Positions 27,883 through 38,500 of a stretch of DNA of 64,000 nucleotides are shown here, piece after piece; the first letter of the stretch is position 1, and every line of letters begins with the position of its first letter. The notes under the pieces were generated by a model. It ran no database searches. It saw only the letters and a program-made list of their open reading frames with translations, and was not told the DNA's origin. The position numbers were made by a program, and so were the translations under genes. The DNA is from Ketobacter sp963922875 (GTDB lineage Bacteria > Pseudomonadota > Gammaproteobacteria > Pseudomonadales > Ketobacteraceae): the NCBI GenBank assembly GCA_963922875.1, contig CAWUJH010000002.1, positions 124,001-188,000 of the forward strand, written 5' to 3'.

Positions 27883-28659
27883 ATGCGGGCACCCGATAAA
27901 CTGTTTAGTCAGCAGATGTCGTTTGCTGCACATTTGCGAGATCCTGATGGCGTGGCGGCTCCCGAGGGTATTGAGGACCGGAGGCTCAAAATTTATCGTG
28001 ATTTGTTTTATAACAACATTGAGGGGTTTATCAGTGGCGGCTTTCCTGTGCTTCGAAGTCTCTATCCCGATGAGCGTTGGCACCGCTTAGTTCAGTTATT
28101 TTTTCAAAATTATCGTTGTAAGACCCCCTATTTTATTGAAATTGCCCAGGAATTTTTCGAGTTTCTCCAGTCTAGCTATCAATCAGGAAGTGATGATTTT
28201 CCTTTTTTGCTAGAATTGGCTCATTATGAATGGGTCGAGCTGGCGGTAGACACTACCCAAGAGGAGCCGCCCACTAAAGGTTTTAATCCAAAGGGTAACC
28301 TAATAAAAGGTCGCCCGGTTATTTCCCCCCTTGCATTCGTGCTCAAATACGAATACCCGGTGCATCAGATTTCCCCAAGCTATATTCCCTCTGAGAAACC
28401 AGAATCACCCACTTTTTTGATAGTTTATAGAACGCCTCAATTTCAGGTGAAATTCATGGAGATAAATGTCGCAACAGCAGGCCTATTAGACTTGCTAGAG
28501 CAAAACTCCGATTTTATTGGTTTGGATGCGGTAAATACTTTGTATAAAGAGTGGGTTGGGGTAAATCAGGCTTCGGCTATAAAGAGTGCAGAAACTGCCC
28601 TCAATCACCTACGAAAAGTAGGAATTATATTAGGCTCAGAATTACGCGGAGTCGCCTAA
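27883..28659 (+). CDS. hvfC: DUF2063 partner protein of the MNIO enzyme
   Basis: A 258-residue protein with the DUF2063 N-terminal helical domain (RLKIYRDLFYNNIEGFISGGFPVL, a typical family opening) and a RiPP-recognition-like C-terminal half. Database entries often call it a DNA-binding protein, but in MNIO systems it acts as partner that presents the precursor to the oxidase. ATG follows the stop of the MNIO gene with no gap. No DoxX-type membrane protein gene follows, unlike many bufferin operons. Confidence 0.88.
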   Translation: MRAPDKLFSQQMSFAAHLRDPDGVAAPEGIEDRRLKIYRDLFYNNIEGFISGGFPVLRSLYPDERWHRLVQLFFQNYRCKTPYFIEIAQEFFEFLQSSYQSGSDDFPFLLELAHYEWVELAVDTTQEEPPTKGFNPKGNLIKGRPVISPLAFVLKYEYPVHQISPSYIPSEKPESPTFLIVYRTPQFQVKFMEINVATAGLLDLLEQNSDFIGLDAVNTLYKEWVGVNQASAIKSAETALNHLRKVGIILGSELRGVA

Positions 28660-28994
28660 TTAAATCGGAGTTAGCTGGCCTTTTTTTGAGAAAATAAATT
28701 CGAATTGTCGTCATAATTCCTTTCCTTGGTTTTCTACCAAAGCCGTTTTAAGTGCTCAAGTGCCTATTGATTTGCAGATTTATATTCTACAGCTACATTA
28801 ACAGTAGGCTGAATAGAATTTAGACGGCCTATTTCTAACAATAGCAGCGTATGTCAGCGCTATGGTTTGGTTAAATGAAACAATGAAAATAGAAACCAAC
28901 ATTTAACTTAAATTGATTCACTTTCGAACTTTATATTTCGTCAAATTTGAATGAAAGACAGTTCTAGATTCGGAAATGCTTGCAGGGTATTGCC
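28660..28994. other. Intergenic region between the RiPP operon and the ThDP operon
   Basis: About 335 AT-rich bases with no supported gene. A GGCC followed by a run of seven T at about 28679-28687 could end transcription of the RiPP operon, but I could not find a matching stem. The promoter of the ThDP gene must lie in the second half. Confidence 0.45.
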
Positions 28995-30707
28995 ATGGAT
29001 AATTCCAAAAACACGCTCGCAGATCTTTTCGTCGACTATTTAAATAATTTATCAGTAAAGTATGTTTTTGGGGTTCCCGGTGGAGGCATTGAACCATTAT
29101 ATGATGCTTTAGCTCGCAGCCAGCGTCGTGGGCGAGTGGTACCTGTTATTGCTCGCCACGAATCTGGCGCTGCGTTTATGGCGGACGGCTATTATCACAG
29201 TTCCGGCAAATTGGGCGTCTGTTGCGCTACTACTGGACCAGGTTCCACTAATCTACTCACCGGAGTCGCTTCAGCGTTTGTGAATCATACTCCGCTGTTG
29301 GTCATCACAGCACAAACCAACTTAGCCGATTTCGGACGTCAAGGGCTGCAGGAATCCTCTTGTACCGGGGTTAATGTGATCGGCATGTTCGAACACTGCA
29401 CCCATTACAACACGCTGGTTTCCCACCCGGATCAATTTGAACATAAGCTACTCTCCGCACTTATTGCTGCTTTCCAAATGATGGGGCCAGTTCATTTAAG
29501 TGTGCCTAGAGATATTCTCAAATACCCGATTGGTTCCGATAAGCCAAAGTTTAATGCAAAGGAAATTATTCATCGCTCTAGATTGGTAGATTTTCAAGCT
29601 ATCGATGTTTGTGTGGAATTGATCAAGGAGAGTAAAAACGGAGTGATTCTCCTGGGTGAGAGTGCTTGCTCGGTCCGGGAAGAGATTATGCATCTGGCTA
29701 AAATTAAAGGGATGAAAATACTCACCACACCCCAAGGGCGGGGCTTAATGAGCTTTGATTGCCCGGATTATTATGGCAGTGTGGGGTTTGCCGGGCACAG
29801 TAGCGCCGCCTCGGTGTTAAGTTCAACGATGCCTGATTTGATCTTGTGTATTGGGTCTAATTTGGGAGAGCTAGCAAGCGATGGCTGGAACCCGGACATA
29901 TTAACTGCAAACTTAATTCATATTGACAGTGATACTATTCACTTTAGATCTTCACCTATGGCGAGGTTGCAGGTGAGTGGCGCGCTTGATGCCATTTTCC
30001 CTTTATTGCTGCAAAGGCTTGATACTGACCCTGCAGTGGTTAATGTCAATGGTAGCCAACAAGTTCCAGTGAAGCATGTCATCCTGGATCCCATTTATGA
30101 GAATGAGACTGCCTTCGAGGCTATTTCACCCGCTAATATTATTAGGGCGCTGCCTCAGTTCTTACCGAAAAATTCGCGATATTTTGCCGATTCCGGTGCC
30201 AGCTTGGCTTGGGCTATTCATTATTTGGATCCTTATTATGAGCCTGCCGAAAAAGAAATGATGTTCCGTAACTGCTTTGATTTTGGTGCCATGGGGTGGG
30301 CGATTGGCAATGCGGTGGGGGCTGCACTGGCGGATCCAACACGGCCAGCGGTGTGTATTACAGGTGATGGCAGTATGTTGATGAACGGTCAGGAAATTAC
30401 GGTGGCTATTCAGCATAAATTGCCTGTTATTTTTGTTGTATTGAATGACTCTGCCTTGGGGATGGTAAAACATGGACAGCGACTGGCGGGTGCGGAACAG
30501 GTTGGTACCGAGCTTCCCTTAGTGAATTTTGTCACTATGGCCAGTGCATTGGGTGTGCGTGGAATCTCTATAGGCTGCGTTGATGATCTCTCCGAACTGT
30601 CATTACTGGAAATCATTCAACTGGACGGGCCACTTATTTTAGAGGCGTATATAGATCAAGAAGCTGTGCCCCCCATTAACAGTCGAATTAAACAACTGAC
30701 GAGGTAA
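28995..30707 (+). CDS. Thiamine diphosphate-dependent enzyme, acetolactate synthase-like
   Basis: A 570-residue ThDP enzyme of the acetolactate synthase/benzoylformate decarboxylase superfamily. N-terminal PYR domain has the activating glutamate E56 in RHESGAAFMADGYY; the C-terminal PP domain carries the GDGS...N ThDP/Mg motif (about 457-485, ITGDGSMLMNGQE to VLNDSALGMV). Both halves are intact, so activity is expected. The ATG at 28995 has AGGG 7 bases upstream; a TTG at 28980 is less likely. No ilvH or leucine/valine genes are near. It opens a run with two citrate-synthase-like genes and a TonB receptor, so I infer a carboligase or decarboxylase in an unknown specialised pathway rather than branched-chain synthesis. 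Confidence 0.85.
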   Translation: MDNSKNTLADLFVDYLNNLSVKYVFGVPGGGIEPLYDALARSQRRGRVVPVIARHESGAAFMADGYYHSSGKLGVCCATTGPGSTNLLTGVASAFVNHTPLLVITAQTNLADFGRQGLQESSCTGVNVIGMFEHCTHYNTLVSHPDQFEHKLLSALIAAFQMMGPVHLSVPRDILKYPIGSDKPKFNAKEIIHRSRLVDFQAIDVCVELIKESKNGVILLGESACSVREEIMHLAKIKGMKILTTPQGRGLMSFDCPDYYGSVGFAGHSSAASVLSSTMPDLILCIGSNLGELASDGWNPDILTANLIHIDSDTIHFRSSPMARLQVSGALDAIFPLLLQRLDTDPAVVNVNGSQQVPVKHVILDPIYENETAFEAISPANIIRALPQFLPKNSRYFADSGASLAWAIHYLDPYYEPAEKEMMFRNCFDFGAMGWAIGNAVGAALADPTRPAVCITGDGSMLMNGQEITVAIQHKLPVIFVVLNDSALGMVKHGQRLAGAEQVGTELPLVNFVTMASALGVRGISIGCVDDLSELSLLEIIQLDGPLILEAYIDQEAVPPINSRIKQLTR

Positions 30708-30714
30708 GTCTAAA

Positions 30715-31536
30715 GTGACAAACACAATAACTACCGATATATGGCAGGAAATACCCAGTGTAACCAATCCTTTTCGACCGGATAGGTGCCTATGTTCAGG
30801 GTATGATGTTTATGGGGATTTAATCCAGCAAGCCAGTTGGATAGAGTATCTGTATTTACTGTTTAAACGTGAACGACCCAATGGCAAGCAGGCTAAATTG
30901 TTCAACGGCATTAGCATTGCGTTGGCTAATTTTGGCCCCCGAGATCCTAGCATTCACGCAGCTATGGCCGCGGGTGCGGTCGGTTGTGGTGCCGGGGCCA
31001 GCCTAATTGCCGCCATTGGCCCTGCGGCTGGGCAGTTAGGTGGTGCTCATGAAGTTGCGCGGCTGGTAGAAAACTTTCAGGAAATGGAATTAGACACTGA
31101 GAATTGGTTAATTTGGATGGGATCCTGTAACGAACAAACTAAGCCATGGACTGATTATGAAGATGTTTGGCCTCATTCTGATCATCCGCCGGGATTGGAC
31201 CCCTATGCAGAGAGCGCCAGCTTAACCACTTTAAAGGCCCTTGAGTATTTAGCTTCTATATCTCCGGGCGAGCATCTAACCTGGCTGGAGCGCGAATATA
31301 AAAAAATTGAGCGACATTTTAACAAAGGAATCAGTTTGGCTTTCGTTGCCGCAGCGGGTTTAAGGGATTTGATGTTAGATCCAGAACAGGCAGAAATGAT
31401 TTATTTGTTACTCCGCTTGCCTGGGGCGGCCGCTCATTCTCTGGAGTGCCGTTATCAAGGTTGGAAAAGTGTAGCATTCTACGAAAATGGACTCAATTTA
31501 GTCGATAACCCCCATGGGATAGGCGGATATAAATGA
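30715..31536 (+). CDS. Divergent citrate synthase/citryl-CoA lyase-like protein I
   Basis: A 273-residue protein with citrate-synthase-fold traces: PRDPSIHAAMAAGAVGCGAGAS and GQLGGAHE (106-113), which aligns with LHGGANE of citrate synthase. The catalytic histidine just before GGA is replaced by leucine. The C-terminal RLPGAAAHSLECR matches the RTVGWIAH-type helix. Length is like single-domain citryl-CoA lyases (about 270) rather than citrate synthase (about 430). Start is GTG, 7 bases after the ThDP gene; its end overlaps the next gene by 4 bases. Reaction unknown. Confidence 0.72.
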   Translation: MTNTITTDIWQEIPSVTNPFRPDRCLCSGYDVYGDLIQQASWIEYLYLLFKRERPNGKQAKLFNGISIALANFGPRDPSIHAAMAAGAVGCGAGASLIAAIGPAAGQLGGAHEVARLVENFQEMELDTENWLIWMGSCNEQTKPWTDYEDVWPHSDHPPGLDPYAESASLTTLKALEYLASISPGEHLTWLEREYKKIERHFNKGISLAFVAAAGLRDLMLDPEQAEMIYLLLRLPGAAAHSLECRYQGWKSVAFYENGLNLVDNPHGIGGYK

Positions 31537-32408
31537 GTGATCAGCCAACCATAGATGCTAATGTTCCGCTGCTGGAAGAATGGGAACAAAAATGGACAAC
31601 GAGCTTAGGGGCTTTTATCCTTGGAGATACGGTAATACTGCGCGGCAAAGATATTTTTCGTGAGTTATCCAGGGAGCGCTGGATGGCTAATTTAATGTTT
31701 GGTATTTGCGGTCGTCAGTTTAATAATAAGCAAGTTCAATTGTTTGAAGGCATTTGGACTATTGCTGCGAGTTACCCCGATCCCAGAATTTGGAATAATC
31801 GCATGGCCACCTTAACTGCAAGTGCCCGCAGTTTGTCCTCGTTGGGGGTGTCAGCCACTATTGCAACCTCCGAAGCCATTGTATTCGGCAATCAGCCCAT
31901 GCTGGGGATCTTCAATGTGCTTTGCTTTTGCAAAGCAAAAGTAGAGGAAGGACAGAGTTTAGCCACGGTGGTTCAGGAGCTGTTACAACAACCGGTTGAG
32001 GGGCGGCCAGGCAGTGGATGTAATCGAACAATTGCAAAAATTCCGGGCTTTGGGCGGCCCGTGGTGAACCATGATGAGCGAATTGAACCCGTGCGGAAAC
32101 TGGCTAAAGAATTAGGGCTTTATGACGGCCCACATGTTGTATTGGCGCAAGCGATTGAGCAAATTTTGAACGATCTACCCCAACCACTAAAAATGAACAT
32201 AATTACTGTTATCGCAGCTTTGTGTTTGGACCAAGGATTAACAGCCAAACAACTCCATCATTATATGCTATTGTGCTTTGTAGGAGGCGCTGTTCCATGC
32301 GCGGTGGATGCATTAGAAAAGCCAGAAGGTGCATTTTTTCCGTTAAGATGTGCCAATATAGTTTATCAAGGGATGCCATTGCGCAAATGGAATTCAAGCG
32401 AAAGTTAG
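31533..32408 (+). CDS. Divergent citrate synthase/citryl-CoA lyase-like protein II
   Basis: A 291-residue protein that looks like a paralogue of the preceding one. The segment IPGFGRPVVNHDER (170-182) corresponds to the GFGHRVYxxxDPR signature of citrate synthase, with the conserved histidine changed to arginine. The GGAHE-like region is further eroded (FGNQPMLGIFN). It starts in a 4-base ATGA overlap with protein I, so the two are probably made in equal amounts and may form a heteromer. Substrate unknown; CoA thioester condensation or cleavage is inferred from fold only. Confidence 0.7.
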   Translation: MSDQPTIDANVPLLEEWEQKWTTSLGAFILGDTVILRGKDIFRELSRERWMANLMFGICGRQFNNKQVQLFEGIWTIAASYPDPRIWNNRMATLTASARSLSSLGVSATIATSEAIVFGNQPMLGIFNVLCFCKAKVEEGQSLATVVQELLQQPVEGRPGSGCNRTIAKIPGFGRPVVNHDERIEPVRKLAKELGLYDGPHVVLAQAIEQILNDLPQPLKMNIITVIAALCLDQGLTAKQLHHYMLLCFVGGAVPCAVDALEKPEGAFFPLRCANIVYQGMPLRKWNSSES

Positions 32409-34555
32409 CAGCAAAACTAACGTTTACCAAGGTTTTACCAACCTTATTTCTCACGGTATTAGGGGGGTTGACTTTAGTCCAGTCTGTTTATTCTCAAATT
32501 GATCCACTTTCGGATGAAGAAGCACTCTTCGATATTTATGGTGACGAAGAGATCATCAGTATAGCAACGGGATCTTTGCAGCCCATTGCACAAGCACCAG
32601 CCGTGGCCACAGTGATAACGGCAGACCAAATTCAAGCGATGGGCGCCAGTGATATTGATCAGGTCCTGGAAACCGTCCCTGGTCTACATGTTACAAGAGA
32701 GCCTTACGGCATGCGTCCGGCCTACGTCTTTCGAGGTATTTTTGCTCCTACCAATGCCGAAGTCCTATTGCTGATCAATGGCATTCCGCTGACCAACCTT
32801 TTTCAAGGTGATCGTAATTTGGTTTGGGGAGGAATGCCGGTTAACGGCATATCTCGAATAGAAGTTATCCGTGGGCCCGGTTCTGCAGTTTATGGTGCTG
32901 ATGCATTCGCAGGAGTGATCAATATCATCACCAAAAAAGGCAGCGAGATTGGTGTGCTTGAATCTGGTATTCGTTATGGAAGCTTTAATACCAAGGAAGC
33001 CTGGGTTATGAGTGGCAGCAATCTGGGGGGTGGAGAGTTTGCGGTCATGGTCGAAGCTCTTGAAACTGATGGAGCTGATGAAATTGTTGAGCTGGATGCA
33101 CAGAGCACTTTTGATCAGCTTTCCAGCACCAATGTATCTTATGCGCCTGGTGCAATGAATACTTCCCGCAGAAACTTAGATATCAGGCTGGATTATCAAT
33201 TAGACCACTGGCAATTTCGAGCTGGACTGCAAAAACGCAGCGATTTTGGTAGTGGAGTTGGTATTGCTCAATCTTTAGATCCAGAAGGTCGTTATGGCAG
33301 TAATCGATGGAACGCAGATATTACCTACGCCACTAGCGATTGGTGGCAGGATTGGGATATTACAGCTCAATTGAGTATATTAAACACCTCTCAAGTATCC
33401 GAGAGAAATATCTTTCTTGCGCCAGAAGGGGCCGATTTCGGTTTGGCGGGAACAACTTTTCCTGAAGGCGTTATTGGTAACCCAGAAGTTTTTGAGCGTC
33501 ATTCTCGCTTTTCTTTATCTGCATTCTACGAAGGTATAGATCGTCACCAGTTGCGATTAGGATTAGGTTACTACTATGGGGACGTCTACAAGACGAAAGA
33601 AACCAAGAACTTTAATTTTGATCCCGTGTTCGGGGTACCCATTTACCTTGGCTCTGAGTTAGTCGATGTTAGTGATACGGAAGAAGTTTTTCTACCAGAA
33701 GTGCAGCGGATTAATAGATTTGTTTTTATTCAAGATGTGTGGAATTTTGCCGCAGATTGGGAATTTACCATGGGAGTTCGGTACGACGATTATTCCGATT
33801 TTGGCAGTACGATCAATCCACGACTAGCCCTGGTGTGGGCTACTAACCATAATTTAACCACCAAGATATTATATGGGCAGGCATTTCGGTCACCTTCATT
33901 TGCCCAGTTATTGGTGACAAATAACCCAGTAGCTCAAGGTAATTCTGAATTAGCCCCAGAAACATTGGAGACAGTTGAGTTGGCGTTTAATTATCGTATT
34001 AGCGATACTTTAATGCTGAATAATAATTATTTTTATTATGAATGGGATGACATCATTGTTTACGTACCGGATCAAACAGCAAGTACCGGGACAGCACAAA
34101 ATGCTAGCCAGCAAACAGGGTTAGGCACGGAGCTAGAACTAGATTGGCAACCACTGTCAAATGTTCGTCTAGCGGCTAACTATGCTTGGCAGAAATCGAA
34201 AGATGAAGCAACAGACAAACCTGTAGCGCAATCTCCTGAGCATCAAGTATATGCGTCACTACTATGGAAAATAACGCCTCAATGGCAATTCTATTCACAG
34301 TTTAATGTCGTGATGGAAAGACATCGTGATGTAAATGATCAACGGTCAAGCGTGAAAGATTATGAGACTGTTGATGTCACTTTACGCAAGCTGTTTAATG
34401 GCAGCGGGTTTCAAGCGGCGGTAAGTGTTCGAAATTTATTTGATGTAACTGCGGTTGAACCGAGTCCTCTGACAGAACCATTTGTTCGCATTCCTAATGA
34501 TCTACCTTTACCTGGGCGAAGCTTTCAAGTGGAATTTCGCTATGACCTGCCTTAA
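32387..34555 (+). CDS. TonB-dependent outer-membrane receptor
   Basis: A 722-residue receptor. A signal peptide (MEFKRKL ... VYSQ) follows the ATG at 32387; longer in-frame starts upstream lie inside the previous gene and lack a signal at the right place. The plug domain covers about residues 50-165 (VATVITADQIQAMG, VPGLHVTREP, IEVIRGPGSAVYGADAFAGVINIITKKG), then a 22-strand barrel ends in FRYDLP. The gene overlaps the upstream citrate-synthase-like gene by 22 bases, tying it to that operon. The ligand is unknown; a TonB-box-like stretch (DEEIISIATG) is near the mature N-terminus. Confidence 0.92.
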   Translation: MEFKRKLAAKLTFTKVLPTLFLTVLGGLTLVQSVYSQIDPLSDEEALFDIYGDEEIISIATGSLQPIAQAPAVATVITADQIQAMGASDIDQVLETVPGLHVTREPYGMRPAYVFRGIFAPTNAEVLLLINGIPLTNLFQGDRNLVWGGMPVNGISRIEVIRGPGSAVYGADAFAGVINIITKKGSEIGVLESGIRYGSFNTKEAWVMSGSNLGGGEFAVMVEALETDGADEIVELDAQSTFDQLSSTNVSYAPGAMNTSRRNLDIRLDYQLDHWQFRAGLQKRSDFGSGVGIAQSLDPEGRYGSNRWNADITYATSDWWQDWDITAQLSILNTSQVSERNIFLAPEGADFGLAGTTFPEGVIGNPEVFERHSRFSLSAFYEGIDRHQLRLGLGYYYGDVYKTKETKNFNFDPVFGVPIYLGSELVDVSDTEEVFLPEVQRINRFVFIQDVWNFAADWEFTMGVRYDDYSDFGSTINPRLALVWATNHNLTTKILYGQAFRSPSFAQLLVTNNPVAQGNSELAPETLETVELAFNYRISDTLMLNNNYFYYEWDDIIVYVPDQTASTGTAQNASQQTGLGTELELDWQPLSNVRLAANYAWQKSKDEATDKPVAQSPEHQVYASLLWKITPQWQFYSQFNVVMERHRDVNDQRSSVKDYETVDVTLRKLFNGSGFQAAVSVRNLFDVTAVEPSPLTEPFVRIPNDLPLPGRSFQVEFRYDLP

Positions 34556-34602
34556 CAGGCTGCAGCGATTAGAGATTTACATGGAGTTGTTGGTAAACAC
34601 TA

Positions 34603-35580
34603 ATGCGAAGATCTAAGTGTTTTAGAGACATTAATAACAAGCATGCTAGAGCCGTTTTTCGCGGCGTTCAGTCTTTGACAATAGCGCTTGTTATGTTTGT
34701 GTCCTGTGCGAGTTACGCAGAGCTCCTTGTGGTTTACCCTAAGATTAGAGAGCCTTATCGACAAATATTTTTGAATATTATTGAGGGAATACAATCCAGT
34801 TCTAAAGCTGCGATTTACACTATTGAGATTGAAGAAGAAACGACAAAAAAATTTTTTGTTGACACAATAAATAGTCGGGATATTGACGGTGTTGTTTCGT
34901 TAGGTGCTCGCAGTATGGGGGTATTGGAGTGGGTACCAGAGAATAAACCCATTGTTATAGGGGGTGTAATCGTTACCCCAGAATCTACACTTTATTCAGG
35001 TATTACCTTAATACCTGAGCCTGCTACCATACTCACTAATGTTAAACGTCTACTGCCAGATACGCAGAAAGTTTATGTTATTTATCATCCTCAAACATCA
35101 AAGTGGCTTTTGGAGTACGCGGAAAAAGCAGCAATAAAATCTCAACTTCAGTTAATCGCGAGACCAGCTGAGGATGTACGTCAAATGGCGTTGATCTATC
35201 GTGAATTTTTAAAATCAATGGATCCCGAAAATGATGTGCTTTGGATTGCCTTAGATGGCGCTAGTCCCGATCGACCAATCCTGCAAAATATTCTAGAAGA
35301 GGCTTGGCGTAGAAATTTAAAAATTGTTTCTGGTAATCTATCTGATGTTAAGCGTGGCGCTTTATTTGCTTTTTATCCTGAAAATCGAGCCATGGGAGCT
35401 CAATTGGTAGAGTTACTGAATTCCATGAAAAAAAGTCAGACGCATGAAGTCAGTTTAAGGCCGGTCAGCAGCTTGCAGATTGCAGTAAACCTGCGAACTG
35501 CGGATCACTTGAATTTAACATTTGATAAACAGGCCAGGGAACAATTTGGGTTGATGTACCCAGCACCTTTAGGTCAGTAA
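34603..35580 (+). CDS. Periplasmic ABC-type substrate-binding protein (PF04392-like)
   Basis: A 325-residue protein with an N-terminal hydrophobic signal segment (about residues 23-38, ending SYAE) and a two-lobe binding-protein fold recalled by VYPKIREPYRQIFLNIIEG, TLIPEPATILTNVKRLLP and VYVIYHPQT. No ABC permease or ATPase gene is near. It lies 47 bases after the TonB receptor gene and 11 bases before a giant sensor kinase gene. I infer a ligand-sensing periplasmic protein that works with the kinase or receptor rather than a transporter part. Confidence 0.82.
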   Translation: MRRSKCFRDINNKHARAVFRGVQSLTIALVMFVSCASYAELLVVYPKIREPYRQIFLNIIEGIQSSSKAAIYTIEIEEETTKKFFVDTINSRDIDGVVSLGARSMGVLEWVPENKPIVIGGVIVTPESTLYSGITLIPEPATILTNVKRLLPDTQKVYVIYHPQTSKWLLEYAEKAAIKSQLQLIARPAEDVRQMALIYREFLKSMDPENDVLWIALDGASPDRPILQNILEEAWRRNLKIVSGNLSDVKRGALFAFYPENRAMGAQLVELLNSMKKSQTHEVSLRPVSSLQIAVNLRTADHLNLTFDKQAREQFGLMYPAPLGQ

Positions 35581-35591
35581 AGAGTAATCTA

Positions 35592-38500
35592 ATGAAATTC
35601 TTTTTTTTCAAACTAACAAATAAGTTTTCATTCCGGCAACAGCTAATTTTTATATTTAGTGTAGGCATTATCTGTCTGGCCTTGGCATCTACCTTGATTA
35701 TTTCTTCTATTTCAACTCAGTATGTAGGTGATCAATTCGTTAATCAGGGACGAAAAATTGTGGAAGGTTTGGCACGCCAAAGCACTTTGGCATTATTGTA
35801 TGCCAGTCCTGAAGCCGCCCGCGATGCAGCTCAGGCGACAATGGCATTTCCTGATGTGGTCGGCGTCGGAATTTATAATTCGAATTATAAGGCATTGTAC
35901 TCAGAGGGCAGTATTACTACGCTTCAATCGGAACGAATTGCCGAGCGCGATCAGAAAGCATTCGTCGATTATAAAGATTCCTGGCAGTTTATATTTCCAG
36001 TTGTTAGCGCTTTCAAGTCCGATGAATCGGATTCACCGTTTATCAATCAAGAAAGCGCTAAGGAAGTAGTTGGTTACGTGTCTGTTGTTATTTCTAAGAA
36101 TACGCTGCATACCATGAGTTGGGATATATTTGAAAGTAATTTTCTAATCACTGGTTCGCTCGCAGTCATTTTGCTTCTGTCTTTATTGGCGATTACTCGA
36201 CGTTTGACTTTGCCATTACAAACCTTGGCAGAGTCTATGGGCAGGGCGGAATCTGGAACTAGCAGAGTACGAGCAAAGTTACAGGGTTCTAAGGAGCTTA
36301 TGGTTATGGAAAACGCTTTCAATAAAATGATGGAAGAGCTTGAAAGTCGTGAAAATGAGCTGATAAAAGCCCGAGATATAGCGTTGGATGCTGCCAGAGC
36401 GAAAGGTATATTCGCTGCAACTGTAAGTCACGAACTAAGAACTCCCATGAATGGCGTTCTTGGCATGCTGCAACTGCTTGAAAGATCTAATTTGACTTCA
36501 AAGACCAAAGAGTATGTGGATATTGCTAGTTCTTCAGCTAAGTCTTTATTGCTTCTGATTGACGATATTTTAGATTTCACGAAGGTCGAATCAGGAAAAA
36601 TGAAGTTTCATTTTGAAGATTTTGGGATTCGAGAACTGGTAATGGACGTGGTTGAGTTACTTTCAATACAATCTCGACAGAAAAATCTAATGCTCAATAG
36701 TATTATTGATTTGAATGTTCCAGAGGGTATGCACAGTGACGTGGGGCGAATTCGCCAAGTATTAATAAATCTGGTTGGTAATGCCATAAAATTTACTCAT
36801 CAAGGAAGCGTTTGTATAAGAGTATCAAAAGTAGATGTTGACAGTAGATCACATATACAGTTCAGCGTTATTGATACAGGAATCGGAGTGGATGACCACG
36901 CAAAAGAAAAGATATTTGATTCATTTGTGCAGGCAGATGGTTCTACGACTCGTCGTTACGGGGGGACTGGATTGGGCTTAAGTATAAGCCGCGAGTTGGT
37001 TCAATTAATGGGGGGTGAATTAAGCTTGGAAAGTGAACCAGGCAAGGGCAGTATTTTTTCCTTTTCTTTACCCTATGTTTCCGCTGACTCGCTGCCTTAC
37101 GTTGAACGCTACGATCCTTATAGGGTTGCCGGATTGAGAGTTTTGTTGATAAGCACCATTAAATTTCGAGCCCTTATACTTATTGATGTTCTAAATAGTT
37201 GGAAATGTTACTGCGAGCATGCTGAAACCAGTGATAGTGCACTAGCTAAGCTGGGCGAATCTAGCGCTATCGGTAGACCTTACGATATTGTGATCTTTGA
37301 TTGTTTTAATAGCTCAGAGGCTGAGCTTTCCAGAGTGTTCATGGAGGCAGGAGATGGCATTTTTAAATTGGTTGTTTTAGGTGATATTAACTCAAAAAAC
37401 GGATTGAAAACGTCTGCTATCCGAAATATCCCTCAAGCGGTAGATACAATGTCGCTTTTCAAAGCAATTCAGTATCTTTCATCGCCAGATGAACAGCTAG
37501 CCTATGAGGTGAAAGATGAAAATATCAGTAACGCAGTAAAAATCCTAGTAGTTGAAGATAATCGCGCTAATCAACTAGTAGCAGTGGGGATGTTGGAGCG
37601 CTTTGGTTATCAGGTTGATCTTGCAAATGATGGGGCGGCAGCACTCGATAAGCTGGCAAATCGATCTTATAGCATGGTGTTGATGGATTGTCATATGCCT
37701 GGAATGGATGGGTATACTGCTACCCAGCGTATCCGTGCTCAAGAGAGTAAAGGGGAGCGAATTCCCATATTAGCTATGACGGCACATGCTAATGGAGAGG
37801 ATCGAAAGAAATGTATATCGGTGGGTATGGATGACTATATCTCGAAACCACTAGAATTTTCAGAACTTGAAGAGAAGTTGGCGCTTTGGTTAGAGGCTCC
37901 GACATCAGATGCAGAAAGAATTGGTTTTGAAACTCCCTGGTCATTTGATATTTCTTCCGTTGATGAATCTTGCCTAGATTCCCAAAAGATCAGTGAGCTG
38001 TATGCTCAATTGGGTGACGTGTTAGTAAAGGTTATTGGTGCATTTTTAGAAGATACTCCGTTATTGATTCAAAAATTAAGTGATGCTCTTGCTGGCCAAC
38101 AATTTGCAAGAGTAGGAGAGATGGCACATTCAATTAAAAGTAGTTCTATGAATATCGGGGCGTTTAAGTTAGTCGAACTATGTATTGAGCTTGAGACAAT
38201 GCTTGGGCAGATACAATTTTCTAATATCAGCCCAAAGGTTTCGGAGATCACAGATGCATATTCTAAATTGGAGATGGTGCTGCAAAAAATCGTTAAAGAT
38301 GAGTCAGTAGAATTGTTGGCTTCTGAGTCTAATACATACAATACCGTCTTGATTGTAGATGATGATAGAAGTGCCCGTTTTGCAATTCAGGGTGTCCTTG
38401 AGCGTGAAGGCTATATTATTTCTGAAGCAGACAATGGTAGAAATGCAGTGATGCATTGTATGAAGCACATGCCAGAACTGATTTTAATGGATGCAATGAT

